Part shown: positions 46,506 to 55,848 of the stretch, in pieces | Numbering within the stretch: position 1 is the first letter of the stretch | Layout of the letters: the number at the start of each line of letters is the position of its first letter | Origin: an uncultured Bacilli bacterium | GTDB taxonomy: Bacteria; Bacillota_I; Bacilli_A; RF39; UBA660 | Direction: 5' to 3' | Assembly: GCA_934096805.1 (NCBI GenBank) | Contig: CAKOMW010000002.1 | Span: 62,001 to 126,000, forward strand | DNA: 64,000 bases | The notes under the pieces: generated by a model | The model's input: only the letters and a program-made list of their open reading frames with translations | What the model was told of the DNA's origin: nothing | Database searches by the model: none | Program-made: the position numbers and the translations under genes

Positions 46506-47639
46506 ATGGATAAATGTAATGATTATAATCAAATAAGAAAAAGAATTGAAGAAGAAAGAAAAAAATATAAAATTTGTTATGTACAAGGTCCAATTGGACC
46601 TAAAGGTTTAAAGGGAGATGTTGGTCCACAAGGAGAAAAAGGAGAACGAGGTATACCAGGACCTGCGAGTATAGATGTTGGAATTACCGAAACATTAGAA
46701 CCTACTGAAAAAGCTAAAGTAGAAAATATTGGAACTAATGAAGATGTTATTTTAAATTTTAAAATACCTAGAGGAGAACAAGGAATTGAAGGTAAAATTG
46801 GTCCTCAAGGAATACCAGGTCCACAAGGGGAAAAGGGTGATATAGGTCCACAAGGAATAAAAGGAGAAAGAGGAGAACAAGGACCTTCCACTATTAAAGT
46901 TGGAAATATAGAAACAATAGAACCTACTGAAAAAGCTAGTGTTATAAATGTGGGAACACCTGTTGATGTGGTTTTAGATTTTAAAATACCAAAAGGAGAA
47001 CAAGGAGAACAAGGACCAAGAGGACTACCTGGAGAAATTGGTAGAACGGAACATATTGCTATAGATGAAACTGAAACTTTAGAACCAGGAGAACCTGCTA
47101 CTGTTATGGATACTTTTGAGGATTGGGTACATCATTTAGCTTTTTCAATTCCTAAAGGAGAAAAAGGGGATCAGGGCGAAAAAGGACCACAAGGACCAGC
47201 AGGTCCTCCGGGAACAGAGTTTGTATCTTCTTATGGAATTAGATATTCAATGGTTGATACGCAACTTGCCTTGTCACAAGGAACTGATACAAAAATTCCT
47301 TTACCTGAAAAAGGAGTTGCCTTTCTTACAGAATATCCAGATGATAATTCTATTAAGATTAAAGAAAATGGAGTGTACTTAGTATCATATCTATTATGTG
47401 GTGCTACAAACGAAGAATGTTCTATGACTATGTCTGTTAGAGCAAATGATATATTACAACCTGCTACAAGTGCAACGAGTGAGTTTAGTGCTCAAATAAT
47501 TAACAGTATAAGTGGAACAACAATTGTATCTTTACAACAAAATGATCTTGTAACCTTAAATGTAAAATCTTCTAAAGCAGTTAATTTAAAATTTAATGGA
47601 AGTACTAATGCAATGTTAAGTGTTACTAAAATACATTAA
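46506..47639 (+). CDS. Collagen-like spore-surface protein (BclA-like)
   Basis: A 377-residue protein with ATG 46506. There are Gly-X-Y runs in three blocks (about residues 27-52, 85-130, 155-168, then 210-235), separated by two to three copies of an unusual 35-residue spacer (ETLEPTEKAKVENIGTNEDV; ETIEPTEKASVINVGTPVDV; then a variant). The C-terminal 140 residues (SYGIRYSMVDTQLALSQGTD...) resemble the BclA trimeric C-terminal domain of exosporium filaments. It is probably on the outer spore surface. The spacer repeats give an alternating rod-and-globule design. Confidence 0.85.
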   Translation: MDKCNDYNQIRKRIEEERKKYKICYVQGPIGPKGLKGDVGPQGEKGERGIPGPASIDVGITETLEPTEKAKVENIGTNEDVILNFKIPRGEQGIEGKIGPQGIPGPQGEKGDIGPQGIKGERGEQGPSTIKVGNIETIEPTEKASVINVGTPVDVVLDFKIPKGEQGEQGPRGLPGEIGRTEHIAIDETETLEPGEPATVMDTFEDWVHHLAFSIPKGEKGDQGEKGPQGPAGPPGTEFVSSYGIRYSMVDTQLALSQGTDTKIPLPEKGVAFLTEYPDDNSIKIKENGVYLVSYLLCGATNEECSMTMSVRANDILQPATSATSEFSAQIINSISGTTIVSLQQNDLVTLNVKSSKAVNLKFNGSTNAMLSVTKIH

Positions 47640-47670
47640 GAATAGAAAAACTCTATTCTTTTTAATTATT
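47638..47670 (+). terminator. Rho-independent terminator
   Basis: An AAGAATAGA/TCTATTCTT stem and T run after the collagen-like gene. Confidence 0.8.
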
Positions 47671-47708
47671 TCACTTTTATTTTTTAACATAAATTATTAT
47701 AAAGGAAG

Positions 47709-49574
47709 GTGATAATTATTCAAATAATAAATAATAATACAGTTGTTGTTATAACTAGTGATGAATTAAAACAAGTGTTAAGTGAAGATAATGATTATAA
47801 TTATGTTTATTTAGGAAATGATATTGTTGCGACAAGTGGTTTTATTATAAATAATAATAAAAGTAAAGTAATAATTGATGGAACGTATAATAACATAAAA
47901 TATACTTATACTAACAATTTAAGTTTAGAAACAGATGTTATAAAAGCGAGTACAGCTAATAAAAAAATTATATTAAAAAATATGAATATAATATCTTCAC
48001 ATGGTTATGGAGTTGTTTATGTTCCATCTCATCCTAATTATTCTAATGTAGTTGTTGAGTATAACAATATAAATTTTAATGGAATAGAACTTTCACAAAA
48101 TTATTATGGAACAACTAAAATTGTTGATTCAGTTATAGAAATAAAAGATACTAATAATGTTGCAGCACAAAGAGCTTGTAATTCTAATACAATTATAATT
48201 GATGGAAATACTACAATAACAAATAGTTCAGATACTAATACAGTTATTTTTTTAAATGATGTTATACCATCTTTGGTTAAAATTATGCCCAATAGTAGGG
48301 TAAATATCACAACTGAAAAAGAGTTTATGAATGGAACAAATAGACTTGATTTAGTAGTGGGACATGGAGCAGAATTTCTTTTAACAACTGGTAACGGATT
48401 TGCTAAAACAACAACCCATGGAGCTAGAAATGTTCTTATTGAAGAAATGTCTAATTTTACATTTATTGAAAAAAGTCATCAAAGAATTCCTATGTGGAAT
48501 GTATTTGGAGATTTTATAGTTAAAGAAGGTGCAAGCGTATCTGTATTAAATACATATATGACTACACCAGCTGATAATTATAATATTTATTTTAAAGGAA
48601 CAAATCAAAAATTCATATTAGATAATCCAAAATATGTAAATATATATACTAAAAATGCGAATGTTGTATATACAAATAATCCTGTTACTTTTTCATTTAA
48701 ATTTACAAGAATTAATATGTGGATATATGCTCTTGATTATACTTCTGCTTGTACACTTGACGATATACCAGCATTTTATTGGTACAAAGAAAATAATTTG
48801 GCGGAAATAAATGGTGTGCTAAATAAGGATAATACTACGATTACATCGCATAATTTTACAGATACTGAATTAAATTCATTGTCTGATATAAATAGCTTTT
48901 CATTTCAAAATAAAAAAATATTTACAATAGGAATATTAAAGATAAATATTCATCCACTTACAAATTCTACAAATGATATTTCGGGACATACTATACCATA
49001 TGCAAATGTTAAAATAGAATACGATGATAAAAGTTTAACAATATCAGCAGATGAAAATGGTTTTTTTGAAACTAGTATTGATTCTGTTATTCCAGATAAT
49101 ACAAGAGTTAAAATTACATCTTGTTTAAATAGTATTTTTACTGAAAGAAAAGTAACAACTCCTTTTATGGGAGAATTAACTCTTTTAAAAGCAACATCTA
49201 ATATTCCTTTTAGTATGATACCATCTTCGACTAATCCAATTATTTTACCTAAAAAAAATGAAACAGTAGTAACTGTAGTCGATAGTAGAGTTAATAGTAC
49301 TAAATGGAAATTATATTTAAATTATACAAATCCAATGTTAGAAAAAAGTGGTAAAGTGTTAATTGATTCATTATTTTTTAAGAAATTTAATAATGAAGAA
49401 ATAGCTTTAAAAACAAATAAAAAATTAATATATGAATCAAGTGATAGTGGTGGGAATATAAATGTTAGTAATGTTACATTTTCTACTGATAAAGGATTAT
49501 TTCTAAAGCCTAGTAAAGATTTATTAGAAGATGAGGATTATTCTACTTTAATTGTATGGAGTGTTGAGGAATAA
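47709..49574 (+). CDS. Beta-helix (pectate-lyase-like) adhesive surface protein
   Basis: About 620 residues. The GTG at 47709 overlaps the GGAAGG ribosome site, while an ATT codon at 47718 has ideal spacing, so initiation at ATT is possible. The first 330 residues are short Ile/Val/Asn strands typical of a right-handed beta-helix (VIIDGTYNNIKYTY; IILKNMNII; IDGNTTITNSS), as in pectate-lyase-like adhesive domains. From about 415 there is a carboxypeptidase-regulatory-like fold (HTIPYANVKIEYDDKSLTIS). There is no signal peptide, in keeping with a spore-surface protein delivered from the mother cell. It sits between other spore-surface genes. Confidence 0.7.
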   Translation: MIIIQIINNNTVVVITSDELKQVLSEDNDYNYVYLGNDIVATSGFIINNNKSKVIIDGTYNNIKYTYTNNLSLETDVIKASTANKKIILKNMNIISSHGYGVVYVPSHPNYSNVVVEYNNINFNGIELSQNYYGTTKIVDSVIEIKDTNNVAAQRACNSNTIIIDGNTTITNSSDTNTVIFLNDVIPSLVKIMPNSRVNITTEKEFMNGTNRLDLVVGHGAEFLLTTGNGFAKTTTHGARNVLIEEMSNFTFIEKSHQRIPMWNVFGDFIVKEGASVSVLNTYMTTPADNYNIYFKGTNQKFILDNPKYVNIYTKNANVVYTNNPVTFSFKFTRINMWIYALDYTSACTLDDIPAFYWYKENNLAEINGVLNKDNTTITSHNFTDTELNSLSDINSFSFQNKKIFTIGILKINIHPLTNSTNDISGHTIPYANVKIEYDDKSLTISADENGFFETSIDSVIPDNTRVKITSCLNSIFTERKVTTPFMGELTLLKATSNIPFSMIPSSTNPIILPKKNETVVTVVDSRVNSTKWKLYLNYTNPMLEKSGKVLIDSLFFKKFNNEEIALKTNKKLIYESSDSGGNINVSNVTFSTDKGLFLKPSKDLLEDEDYSTLIVWSVEE

Positions 49575-49663
49575 TGCCTTTACAAGAAAATGAAATGATT
49601 CATAAAATATATTGTAATGAGGTGAAATATGATAAAAGATTATATTTATATAAATTTATATAG
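49574..49663 (+). CDS. Possible 29-residue coupled ORF
   Basis: The ATG overlaps the stop of the preceding gene (TAATG) and reads 29 codons (MPLQENEMIHKIYCNEVKYD...), overlapping the next start in another frame. It could be a real small protein or only a coupling device. There is no family. Confidence 0.25.
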   Translation: MPLQENEMIHKIYCNEVKYDKRLYLYKFI

Positions 49664-49994
49664 CAATGGAAATATAAATCCTTGTAATATAAAGGTTAAA
49701 TTAATAAATAAGTGTAATAAGATTGTTTTTGATGGAATAACAGATTGTTTTGGAAGAATAAAAATACCAATATGCAATAATGAGGTATATAAATTAATTG
49801 TATATTCTAATTTATCAATTACGAAAATACCTTTAATTGCAAAAAAGAATAGAGTTTATTGTATAAATATTGGGGGCAATAATATAAATAATAGAAAACA
49901 TCTTGTTACGATTATACTGATGGATAAATATAATCCGAATATTAAAATAAAAGGAGGAGAAATGATAATATGGCAAGACATACAATCCCAATAA
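49629..49994 (+). CDS. Small hypothetical protein with carboxypeptidase-regulatory-like pattern
   Basis: A 121-residue protein, GAGGTG before the ATG. It has a short beta-sandwich-like pattern (CNIKVKLINKCNKIVFDGITDCFGRIKIP, quoted in pieces as CNIKVKLINK and DGITDCFGRIKIP). This is similar to the prealbumin-like domains in the neighbouring genes. There is no signal peptide. It overlaps the next gene by 25 bases. Together with 46506, 47709 and 49970 it forms a probable spore-surface gene set. Function unknown. Confidence 0.55.
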   Translation: MIKDYIYINLYSNGNINPCNIKVKLINKCNKIVFDGITDCFGRIKIPICNNEVYKLIVYSNLSITKIPLIAKKNRVYCINIGGNNINNRKHLVTIILMDKYNPNIKIKGGEMIIWQDIQSQ

Positions 49995-50515
49995 CTAATG
50001 GTAAGGGAAGTATTGAATTAGTTAATGGAGTATATCAGGCTACAGCAGTAGTTGAAGGCTATGATGTTTCCACTTTAGAACCAAAACAAGTTAACATAAT
50101 AGAGGGGACAAATGATTATACTTTTACTATAAGTGCAAAGGGAACATTAACACTTCATGTGACTGATACAGGAGATAAAACTACAGGTGTCCAAGTAATC
50201 GGAGCAAAATTTGTAAGAACAGATAATACAGGTAATATAACTGGTGTAGAAGCAACAACTGATACTGATGGAAATGCAGTATTCAATAATGTTCCGTTTT
50301 CGCCGTCAGGAAATATAGAAATATATTATAAACAGATTACAAGTGATGGAGGACATACATTTGATGATACTGTTAAATCTGTTAAAATGACGACAGAAAC
50401 TCAAACTATTGAGATAAGAAATCCAGTAGCACCAGTTAGAAATATAACACTTACAGATGCAAGTTTTCCTAATATACCAATAAAGGATGGTCAAATAACA
50501 TTAGAGAGTAATTAA
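49970..50515 (+). CDS. Prealbumin-like/Ig-like repeat protein (probable spore surface)
   Basis: A 181-residue protein of all-beta type with a carboxypeptidase-regulatory/SpaA-like domain (GSIELVNGVYQATAVVEGYD; VIGAKFVRTDNTGNITGVEA; TDTDGNAVFNNVPF). AAGGAGG lies 12 bases upstream. There is no signal peptide and no sorting motif, so it is more likely a spore-surface than a cell-wall protein. Last gene of the 46.5-50.5 kb cluster, closed by a strong terminator. Confidence 0.6.
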   Translation: MARHTIPITNGKGSIELVNGVYQATAVVEGYDVSTLEPKQVNIIEGTNDYTFTISAKGTLTLHVTDTGDKTTGVQVIGAKFVRTDNTGNITGVEATTDTDGNAVFNNVPFSPSGNIEIYYKQITSDGGHTFDDTVKSVKMTTETQTIEIRNPVAPVRNITLTDASFPNIPIKDGQITLESN

Positions 50516-50516
50516 A

Positions 50517-50560
50517 GGACTGTAATGAAATGAAATTGTTTCATTTAGTTCTTTTTTTCT
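50517..50560 (+). terminator. Rho-independent terminator
   Basis: Nested AAGGACT and AATGAAA arms pair with TTTCATT and AGTTCTT, then seven T. Confidence 0.8.
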
Positions 50561-50672
50561 TTTTATTATTTAGTAATTAAATGCTTGTATTGTAAGGAAT
50601 AAGTATTATGATAAATAAAATGAGTTAGTGACTTTTTGTTAGAAGTTTGATATAATTTAAATGGTGATAAAA

Positions 50673-51980
50673 ATGTTTGAATTATTGAGTGATAGATTAC
50701 AAAATGCTATCAAGAATATAAAAGGTTATGGAAAAATAACTGAAGATAATATTGATCCGATGTTAAGAGAAGTACGACTTGCTTTGCTTGAAGCAGACGT
50801 TAATTACAAGGTAGTAAAAGATTTTACAAATAATGTAAAGGAAAAGGCTCTTGGAGAAGAGGTTAAGAAGAGTTTATCTCCTGGTGAGATGTTTGTAGGA
50901 ATAATTAGGGATGAACTTGAGGCTCTTCTTGGAGGAGAACAAGCACCACTTAATACTAAAGGAAATCCTGCTGTTCTTATGTTGGTTGGGTTACAAGGTA
51001 GTGGAAAGACTACTACGATTGGAAAACTTGCTAATTTACTTAGAAAAAAAGAACATAAAAAGCCTTTGCTTGTTGCTTGTGATATTTATCGTCCTGCTGC
51101 AATTGATCAATTGAAACAAATAGGTAAAGAATTAGGAATTTATGTGTATGAAGAGGGAAAGAAAAACCCTATTGATATAGCTAGTAATGCTATTTCTTAT
51201 GCCAAAGAAAATGGTTATGATTATGTACTTATTGATACAGCTGGCAGACTTCATATTGATGAAGAATTAATGGATGAGCTTCATAATATAAAGGAACAAG
51301 TTAATCCAGAAGAAGTTATGTTAGTTATTGATTCAATGATGGGACAAGATGCTATTAATGTAATAACTGGTTTTAATGATGCTATTTCACTTACTGGTGT
51401 TATTTTAACTAAACTTGATGGGGTTACAAGAGGAGGAGTTGCTTTATCTGTTAGACAACTTACTAATGTTCCTATTAAATTTATTGGTGTATCAGAAAAG
51501 TTAGATGGAATTGATTATTTTTATCCTGATAGAATGGCCTCTAGGATACTTGGAATGGGTGATGTTTTATCACTTGTTGATAAGGCAAATGAAGTAATTG
51601 ATGAAAAAGATGCAGAGCGTTCTTTAAAAAAAATGCAAAGTGGAAAATATGATCTTGAAGATTTTCTTTTACAGATGAAACAAATGAAAAAGCTTGGATC
51701 TTTAGAATCATTGCTTAAGTTAATACCTGGTGCTAAAAAGATGGGGCTTAATAATATTAAGATTGATCCTAAGGATATGGCTCATGTTGAAGCTATTATT
51801 CTTTCGATGACTCCTTATGAAAGAAAGAATCCTCAAATATTAAAGGCTTCTAGAAAAGAGAGAATAGCTAAGGGAAGTGGAAGGCCTGTTATGGAAGTTA
51901 ATAGGTTGATTACACAGTTTGAACAAAGTAAAAAGATGATGAAGCAAATGGCAAGTGGTAATTTTAAAATGCCTTTTTAG
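50673..51980 (+). CDS. ffh: Signal recognition particle protein Ffh
   Basis: About 435 residues from ATG 50673 (GGTGAT site; ATG 50661 is also in frame). It has an N domain, a GTPase G domain (P-loop GLQGSGKTTTIGKLA, DTAGRLHID, TKLDGVTRGG) and a Met-rich M domain binding SRP RNA and signal peptides (FLLQMKQMKKLGSLES; KKMMKQMASGNFKMPF). It targets membrane and secreted proteins during translation. Standard length and motifs. Confidence 0.96.
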   Translation: MFELLSDRLQNAIKNIKGYGKITEDNIDPMLREVRLALLEADVNYKVVKDFTNNVKEKALGEEVKKSLSPGEMFVGIIRDELEALLGGEQAPLNTKGNPAVLMLVGLQGSGKTTTIGKLANLLRKKEHKKPLLVACDIYRPAAIDQLKQIGKELGIYVYEEGKKNPIDIASNAISYAKENGYDYVLIDTAGRLHIDEELMDELHNIKEQVNPEEVMLVIDSMMGQDAINVITGFNDAISLTGVILTKLDGVTRGGVALSVRQLTNVPIKFIGVSEKLDGIDYFYPDRMASRILGMGDVLSLVDKANEVIDEKDAERSLKKMQSGKYDLEDFLLQMKQMKKLGSLESLLKLIPGAKKMGLNNIKIDPKDMAHVEAIILSMTPYERKNPQILKASRKERIAKGSGRPVMEVNRLITQFEQSKKMMKQMASGNFKMPF

Positions 51981-51988
51981 GAGTTTTT

Positions 51989-52345
51989 ATGAGTGATATT
52001 GATAGATTACTTGTTAGACTTTCTTCTTCTAAGTTTAGAAATAGTTTTCATTTAAAAGATAAGGATAAGTTGTATGTAAAGGAAAAGGGTCTTGATAAGA
52101 TAGAGGAACATGCTTATGATTTTGTTAGAAAGAGACTTTTTGATGTGAATAGTGTTAATGATGGAAAGCAAACTCCTTTTAAGGGACATCCAGTTTTTAT
52201 TGCTCAGCATGCTACGGCGACGTGTTGTAGGGGTTGTATAGAAAAATGGCATGGAATTGGTAAAAGTAATAATTTGACTGATGAAGAGATTGATTATATT
52301 GTTAAAGTAATAATGACTTGGATAAAAAAAGAAATTGATAGGTGA
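51989..52345 (+). CDS. DUF4186 family protein
   Basis: A 118-residue protein with the family signature HPVFIAQHATATCCRGCIEKWHGI, quoted here as HPVFIAQHATATCCRGC. The CC-x-x-C and His residues suggest a metal site. Function unknown. It starts eight bases after ffh and has an AGGAG site, so it is probably co-transcribed with it. Confidence 0.88.
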   Translation: MSDIDRLLVRLSSSKFRNSFHLKDKDKLYVKEKGLDKIEEHAYDFVRKRLFDVNSVNDGKQTPFKGHPVFIAQHATATCCRGCIEKWHGIGKSNNLTDEEIDYIVKVIMTWIKKEIDR

Positions 52346-52444
52346 TTTCTTTTTTTAATTGTTGTTTAAAGTAATATTTTTAGGTTTAATTTCATTTTTT
52401 TAATAATATAGTATGTGAATGATGTTAAATATTTAGAATTTTTT

Positions 52445-52482
52445 TACAAATAACCGAATAAAAAAGCTACAAATAACCGAAT
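52445..52482 (+). promoter_or_regulatory. Direct repeat upstream of DUF4143 ATPase
   Basis: TACAAATAACCGAAT occurs at 52445-52459 and 52468-52482, 23 bases apart (about two helical turns). The position suggests an operator for the gene at 52539. Confidence 0.55.
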
Positions 52483-52538
52483 TTTGATTGATTAAGTTAT
52501 TTCTAAATGTTATAATCTTAGTATAAGGAGTGATTTTT

Positions 52539-53813
52539 ATGAAGGAATACAAAAGAAGAATTGCTGACGATTTACTTGAGAGAAAGTTGAAAGGGAAGGG
52601 AGCTGTTTTGATTCAAGGGCCAAAATGGTGTGGAAAAACTACTACTGCAGAACAAATTTCTGGGAGTATATTATATATGGCAAATCCAGAGGATAAAGAA
52701 CAAAATATTAGTTTGGCTGATTTAAATCCTAGTTTGTTATTAACAGGTAAGACACCAAGATTAATTGATGAATGGCAAATTGCTCCGAAACTATGGGATG
52801 CTGTAAGGTTTGAGGTTGATCATCGTGGTGAAGAAGGACAATTTATTTTGACAGGGTCAGCTGTTCCTGCGGATATGAGTGATGTTACGCATACTGGAAC
52901 TGGCAGGTTTGCTTGGTTAACAATGAGGCCAATGACGTTGTATGAATCTGGAGAGTCTAATGGTTCTATTAGTTTGTTAGAATTATTTAATAGTACAAAT
53001 AAATTAAGTGGTATTAATGAACTTTCTTTAGAAGATATAGCTTTTTTATGCTGTCGAGGGGGATGGCCTAGAAGTATTTTTATGGATAGGGATATTGCTT
53101 TAGAACAAGCTTATGATTATTATGATGCGGTTGTTAATTCTGATATTTCTAGAGTTGATAATGTTAATAGAAATCCTGAACGTGTTAAATATTTGATGAA
53201 AAGTTATGCAAGAAATATTGGTAGTCAAGCTTCAAATGAAACTTTAAAGAATGATATGATTAATAATGATTCATTCTCTTTAGATACTGATACAGTTTTA
53301 TCTTATGTTAATGCTCTTAAAAAAATATTTGTTGTTGAGGAATCTCCAGCATGGAATCCAAACCTAAGAAGTAAGACTGCGATTAGAACTTCTGAAACAA
53401 GGTATTTTGTTGATCCATCGATTGCTGTTGCTGCTTTGGGGATTGGTCCAAATGACTTAATAAAGGATTTAAATGCATTTGGGTTAATATTTGAAACATT
53501 GTGTATTCGGGATTTAAGAGTGTATGCTGAGAGCATTAATGGTAGTGTGTATCATTATAGGGATTCGTTTGAATTAGAATGTGATGCAGTTATACATTTA
53601 AGAAATGGTTCATATGGTTTAATTGAAATTAAACTGGGTGGAGATAAGTTGATTAATGAAGGTGCGGATAATTTAATAAAGTTAAAGAATAAAATTGATA
53701 CTGAAAAAATGGATAATCCATCGTTTTTGATGGTTTTAACAGCAGTAGGAAAATATGCTTATCAAAGAGATGATGGAGTATATGTTGTTCCGATTGGATG
53801 TTTAAAGGAATAG
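52539..53813 (+). CDS. ATP-binding protein with DUF4143 domain
   Basis: About 424 residues from ATG 52539 (AAGGAG upstream). It has a Walker A motif GPKWCGKTTTAEQ, Walker B-like LIDEWQIAPKLWD, FILTGSAVP (sensor) and a C-terminal DUF4143 nuclease-like core (ELECDAVIHLRNGSYGLIEIKLGG, i.e. ELECDAVIHL then YGLIEIKLGG) with the Asp and Glu-x-Lys of PD-(D/E)XK folds. It is a different subfamily from the 30430 gene. It is a frequent accessory gene; role not established. Confidence 0.88.
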   Translation: MKEYKRRIADDLLERKLKGKGAVLIQGPKWCGKTTTAEQISGSILYMANPEDKEQNISLADLNPSLLLTGKTPRLIDEWQIAPKLWDAVRFEVDHRGEEGQFILTGSAVPADMSDVTHTGTGRFAWLTMRPMTLYESGESNGSISLLELFNSTNKLSGINELSLEDIAFLCCRGGWPRSIFMDRDIALEQAYDYYDAVVNSDISRVDNVNRNPERVKYLMKSYARNIGSQASNETLKNDMINNDSFSLDTDTVLSYVNALKKIFVVEESPAWNPNLRSKTAIRTSETRYFVDPSIAVAALGIGPNDLIKDLNAFGLIFETLCIRDLRVYAESINGSVYHYRDSFELECDAVIHLRNGSYGLIEIKLGGDKLINEGADNLIKLKNKIDTEKMDNPSFLMVLTAVGKYAYQRDDGVYVVPIGCLKE

Positions 53814-53994
53814 AGTTAATTCTAATAGTTTTTGGTTGTTTATATTATTGCTTTATTATTTAGTTAATATGATGATAGAGTGAATGTCTAAAAAATAGTG
53901 ATAAAAATAATTTTTTCTTTTTTCTAATCAAGGCGTTTGTATTAGACAATGTTTTTTGTTATTGAATATGATAAACTAGATAGGGGGATTTATA

Positions 53995-54348
53995 ATGTTC
54001 AATAGAAATGCAATGAGACAAATGCCAATGATGACTATGCCTAATCAAGAAAGTTTGATTGACATAGACAACAATAGTGGCAATATTGATATTGATTTAA
54101 ATCAAGATCAAATGACAAATGTTAATACTACTGGAGGTATGATGGGTACTACTCAAGCTCCAATTATCGAGCCAATGAGAGAAAGGGTAGTAAATAGAAC
54201 TATCGAACATGTTGTACCACATGTATGTCCAGTAAGAACAAAAATAGTTAATCATCATGTTTTTAAACATACATATCAACCAAGCTATTCATGTTGTGAA
54301 GAAAACGTTTGTCAACATGTACAATGTGGTTCATGTTGTAATTATTAA
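53995..54348 (+). CDS. CotD-like spore coat protein
   Basis: A 117-residue protein with a Met/Gln/Asn-rich N-terminal half and a C-terminal His/Cys-rich part (HVVPHVCPVRTKIVNHHVF; SCCEENVCQHVQCGSCC). This matches the CotD inner spore coat family (repeated His-Pro and Val-Asn-His motifs). Its Cys richness suggests disulfide cross-linking in the coat. It is preceded by GGGGG and a spacer; the mother-cell sigma promoter could not be fixed. Confidence 0.8.
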   Translation: MFNRNAMRQMPMMTMPNQESLIDIDNNSGNIDIDLNQDQMTNVNTTGGMMGTTQAPIIEPMRERVVNRTIEHVVPHVCPVRTKIVNHHVFKHTYQPSYSCCEENVCQHVQCGSCCNY

Positions 54349-54372
54349 AAAGGCCTTTGGTCTTTTTTTCTT
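54349..54372 (+). terminator. Terminator after cotD
   Basis: An AAAGGCC/GGTCTTT stem (with one G-T pair) and a T run. A copy of it, with flanks, lies at 55728-55752. Confidence 0.75.
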
Positions 54373-54375
54373 TGT

Positions 54376-54421
54376 TTATAAGTTTCTTTTTTTATTGGAA
54401 ATCTTGTTTTTTAAAATTTAT
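54376..54421 (+). repeat. Direct repeat, left copy
   Basis: About 46 bases (tttataagtttc ... aaaattta) repeated at 56444-56489. Together with the duplicated terminator at 55728 this brackets the queuosine-salvage and mazEF genes. Confidence 0.7.
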
Positions 54422-54542
54422 GAACATCTTTCTACAATTTCTGATATAATGTTTATAGTTGATAATAGAGATATAGATGATGCTATCGAAACAATATCGA
54501 ATATTGTTGAACAGAAGATAGACATTAGAAAGAAGGTGAGTT

Positions 54543-55469
54543 ATGAGAGAAAAATTTGAATACGTAGTTATGAATAGTAAATATGTAAAAATAAACAATG
54601 ATAAGTTAGATGAATGTATAAAAGAATTGGGGAAACCTAATTACGTTCATTGGTCTAAAGAGTTGTCAATAGATTTAAGTGAAGAAAAATGGATTTTATT
54701 AGCGTTTATTATTGAATCTATGAATTTTTGTTTTTGGAAAAAACCAAAATGGAAAATAGAATATAATGGAGAAGAAATGAGTGGATCAAATGCTCTATTT
54801 TATTCAGTTATAAAAGAAGTAGAGAATAACTCAGAATTTCTAAATATTGATTATTTATACAATTTTGATAAAGATGAATTTAAGAAAATATTTAATTCTA
54901 TAAGCGGGGAAATACCTTTATTTGATGAAAGGTATAACAATTTTAGAGAAGTAATAGAGTATATAAGGAATAATAACTTTTATGACGAACTATATAGTAT
55001 TAAAACAGATAAAGATTTACTTCAGTATATTGTATCAAATTTTAGTAGCTTTGATGACAAGAGCTTGTACAAAGGCAAAATAATTCATTTCAATAAAAGA
55101 GCTACATTGTTAACAAATGATTTATTCTATGTATCTAATACAATAAAAAATAACTTGGATAATGTAAATAATTTGAGTGGTTGTGCTGATTACGGAATAC
55201 CACGAACATTTAGAGATTATGGAATATTGGAATATTCGTCTGAATTAGCCGATAAAGTTGATAATGAAATAGAAATAATGCATGATAGTGAAATGGAAAT
55301 AGAAATAAGAGCTAATATGTTGTATGTTATAGAGGTCATTAAAGAATATTTCAGCAAGAAAGGTTTGTCTATTAATTCTGTGGAATTGGATAACTTAATA
55401 TGGTTAATTGGAAAAAATAATAAAGAAAGAAAAAGTGTGGCACATCATACAATTACTATTTATTATTAA
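54543..55469 (+). CDS. Queuosine salvage protein (DUF2419/Qng1 family, queuosine nucleotide N-glycosylase)
   Basis: A 308-residue protein. Family blocks are clear: SMNFCFWKKPKW, GSNALFYSVIKEV, FSSFDD, HFNKRATLLTNDLFY, LSGCADYGIPRTFRDYGILEYS and EMEIEIRANMLYVIEVI. The family hydrolyses queuosine-5'-monophosphate to free queuine for reuse. The family's usual FADY and RAQL appear here as CADY and RATL. It starts at ATG 54543 with AAGGTG upstream. With queA and tgt in the same window this organism may both make and salvage the base. The gene lies in an apparent insertion between duplicated flanks. Confidence 0.88.
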   Translation: MREKFEYVVMNSKYVKINNDKLDECIKELGKPNYVHWSKELSIDLSEEKWILLAFIIESMNFCFWKKPKWKIEYNGEEMSGSNALFYSVIKEVENNSEFLNIDYLYNFDKDEFKKIFNSISGEIPLFDERYNNFREVIEYIRNNNFYDELYSIKTDKDLLQYIVSNFSSFDDKSLYKGKIIHFNKRATLLTNDLFYVSNTIKNNLDNVNNLSGCADYGIPRTFRDYGILEYSSELADKVDNEIEIMHDSEMEIEIRANMLYVIEVIKEYFSKKGLSINSVELDNLIWLIGKNNKERKSVAHHTITIYY

Positions 55470-55848
55470 AAATGTCTCTTCATTAGCACTTTTTTCTGCT
55501 ACAATGTTATTGTAGAGAAATTTTCGTAAATATGAGATTTTAGCGACACTTTTTTGTCTTATTGTGGTATTGTATGGTTATAAAAATGAATCTACAAAAA
55601 GAAAGCAACAATTAAAGGGAGAAAACTTATCTTCTTTTTTTGTTGTGAATAAAATTAAAAAAAGAACAAGTCATAAAATTAAATGACTTGTCAGACTATT
55701 AACAAAATTTATTTGTCAACAGTCTAAAAAAGGCCTTTGGTCTTTTTTTCTTTGCTTATATTTATTTGAAAAACAAATATAATAGATAGTGAGAAAGTTG
55801 ACAAATGTATAAACATTGTATATACTATTAATGGAGGGAGTTGTTTAT
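55470..55848. other. Intergenic region with imperfect repeats and terminators
   Basis: No gene is seen. Two imperfect copies of a segment with CACTTTTTTxTGCT/TCTTATTG lie at about 55488-55516 and 55548-55576. A terminator-like ACAAGTCAT/ATGACTTGT hairpin sits at 55667-55691, and a second copy of the cotD-type terminator at 55728-55752. GGAGGG before 55849 serves mazE. Confidence 0.5.
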
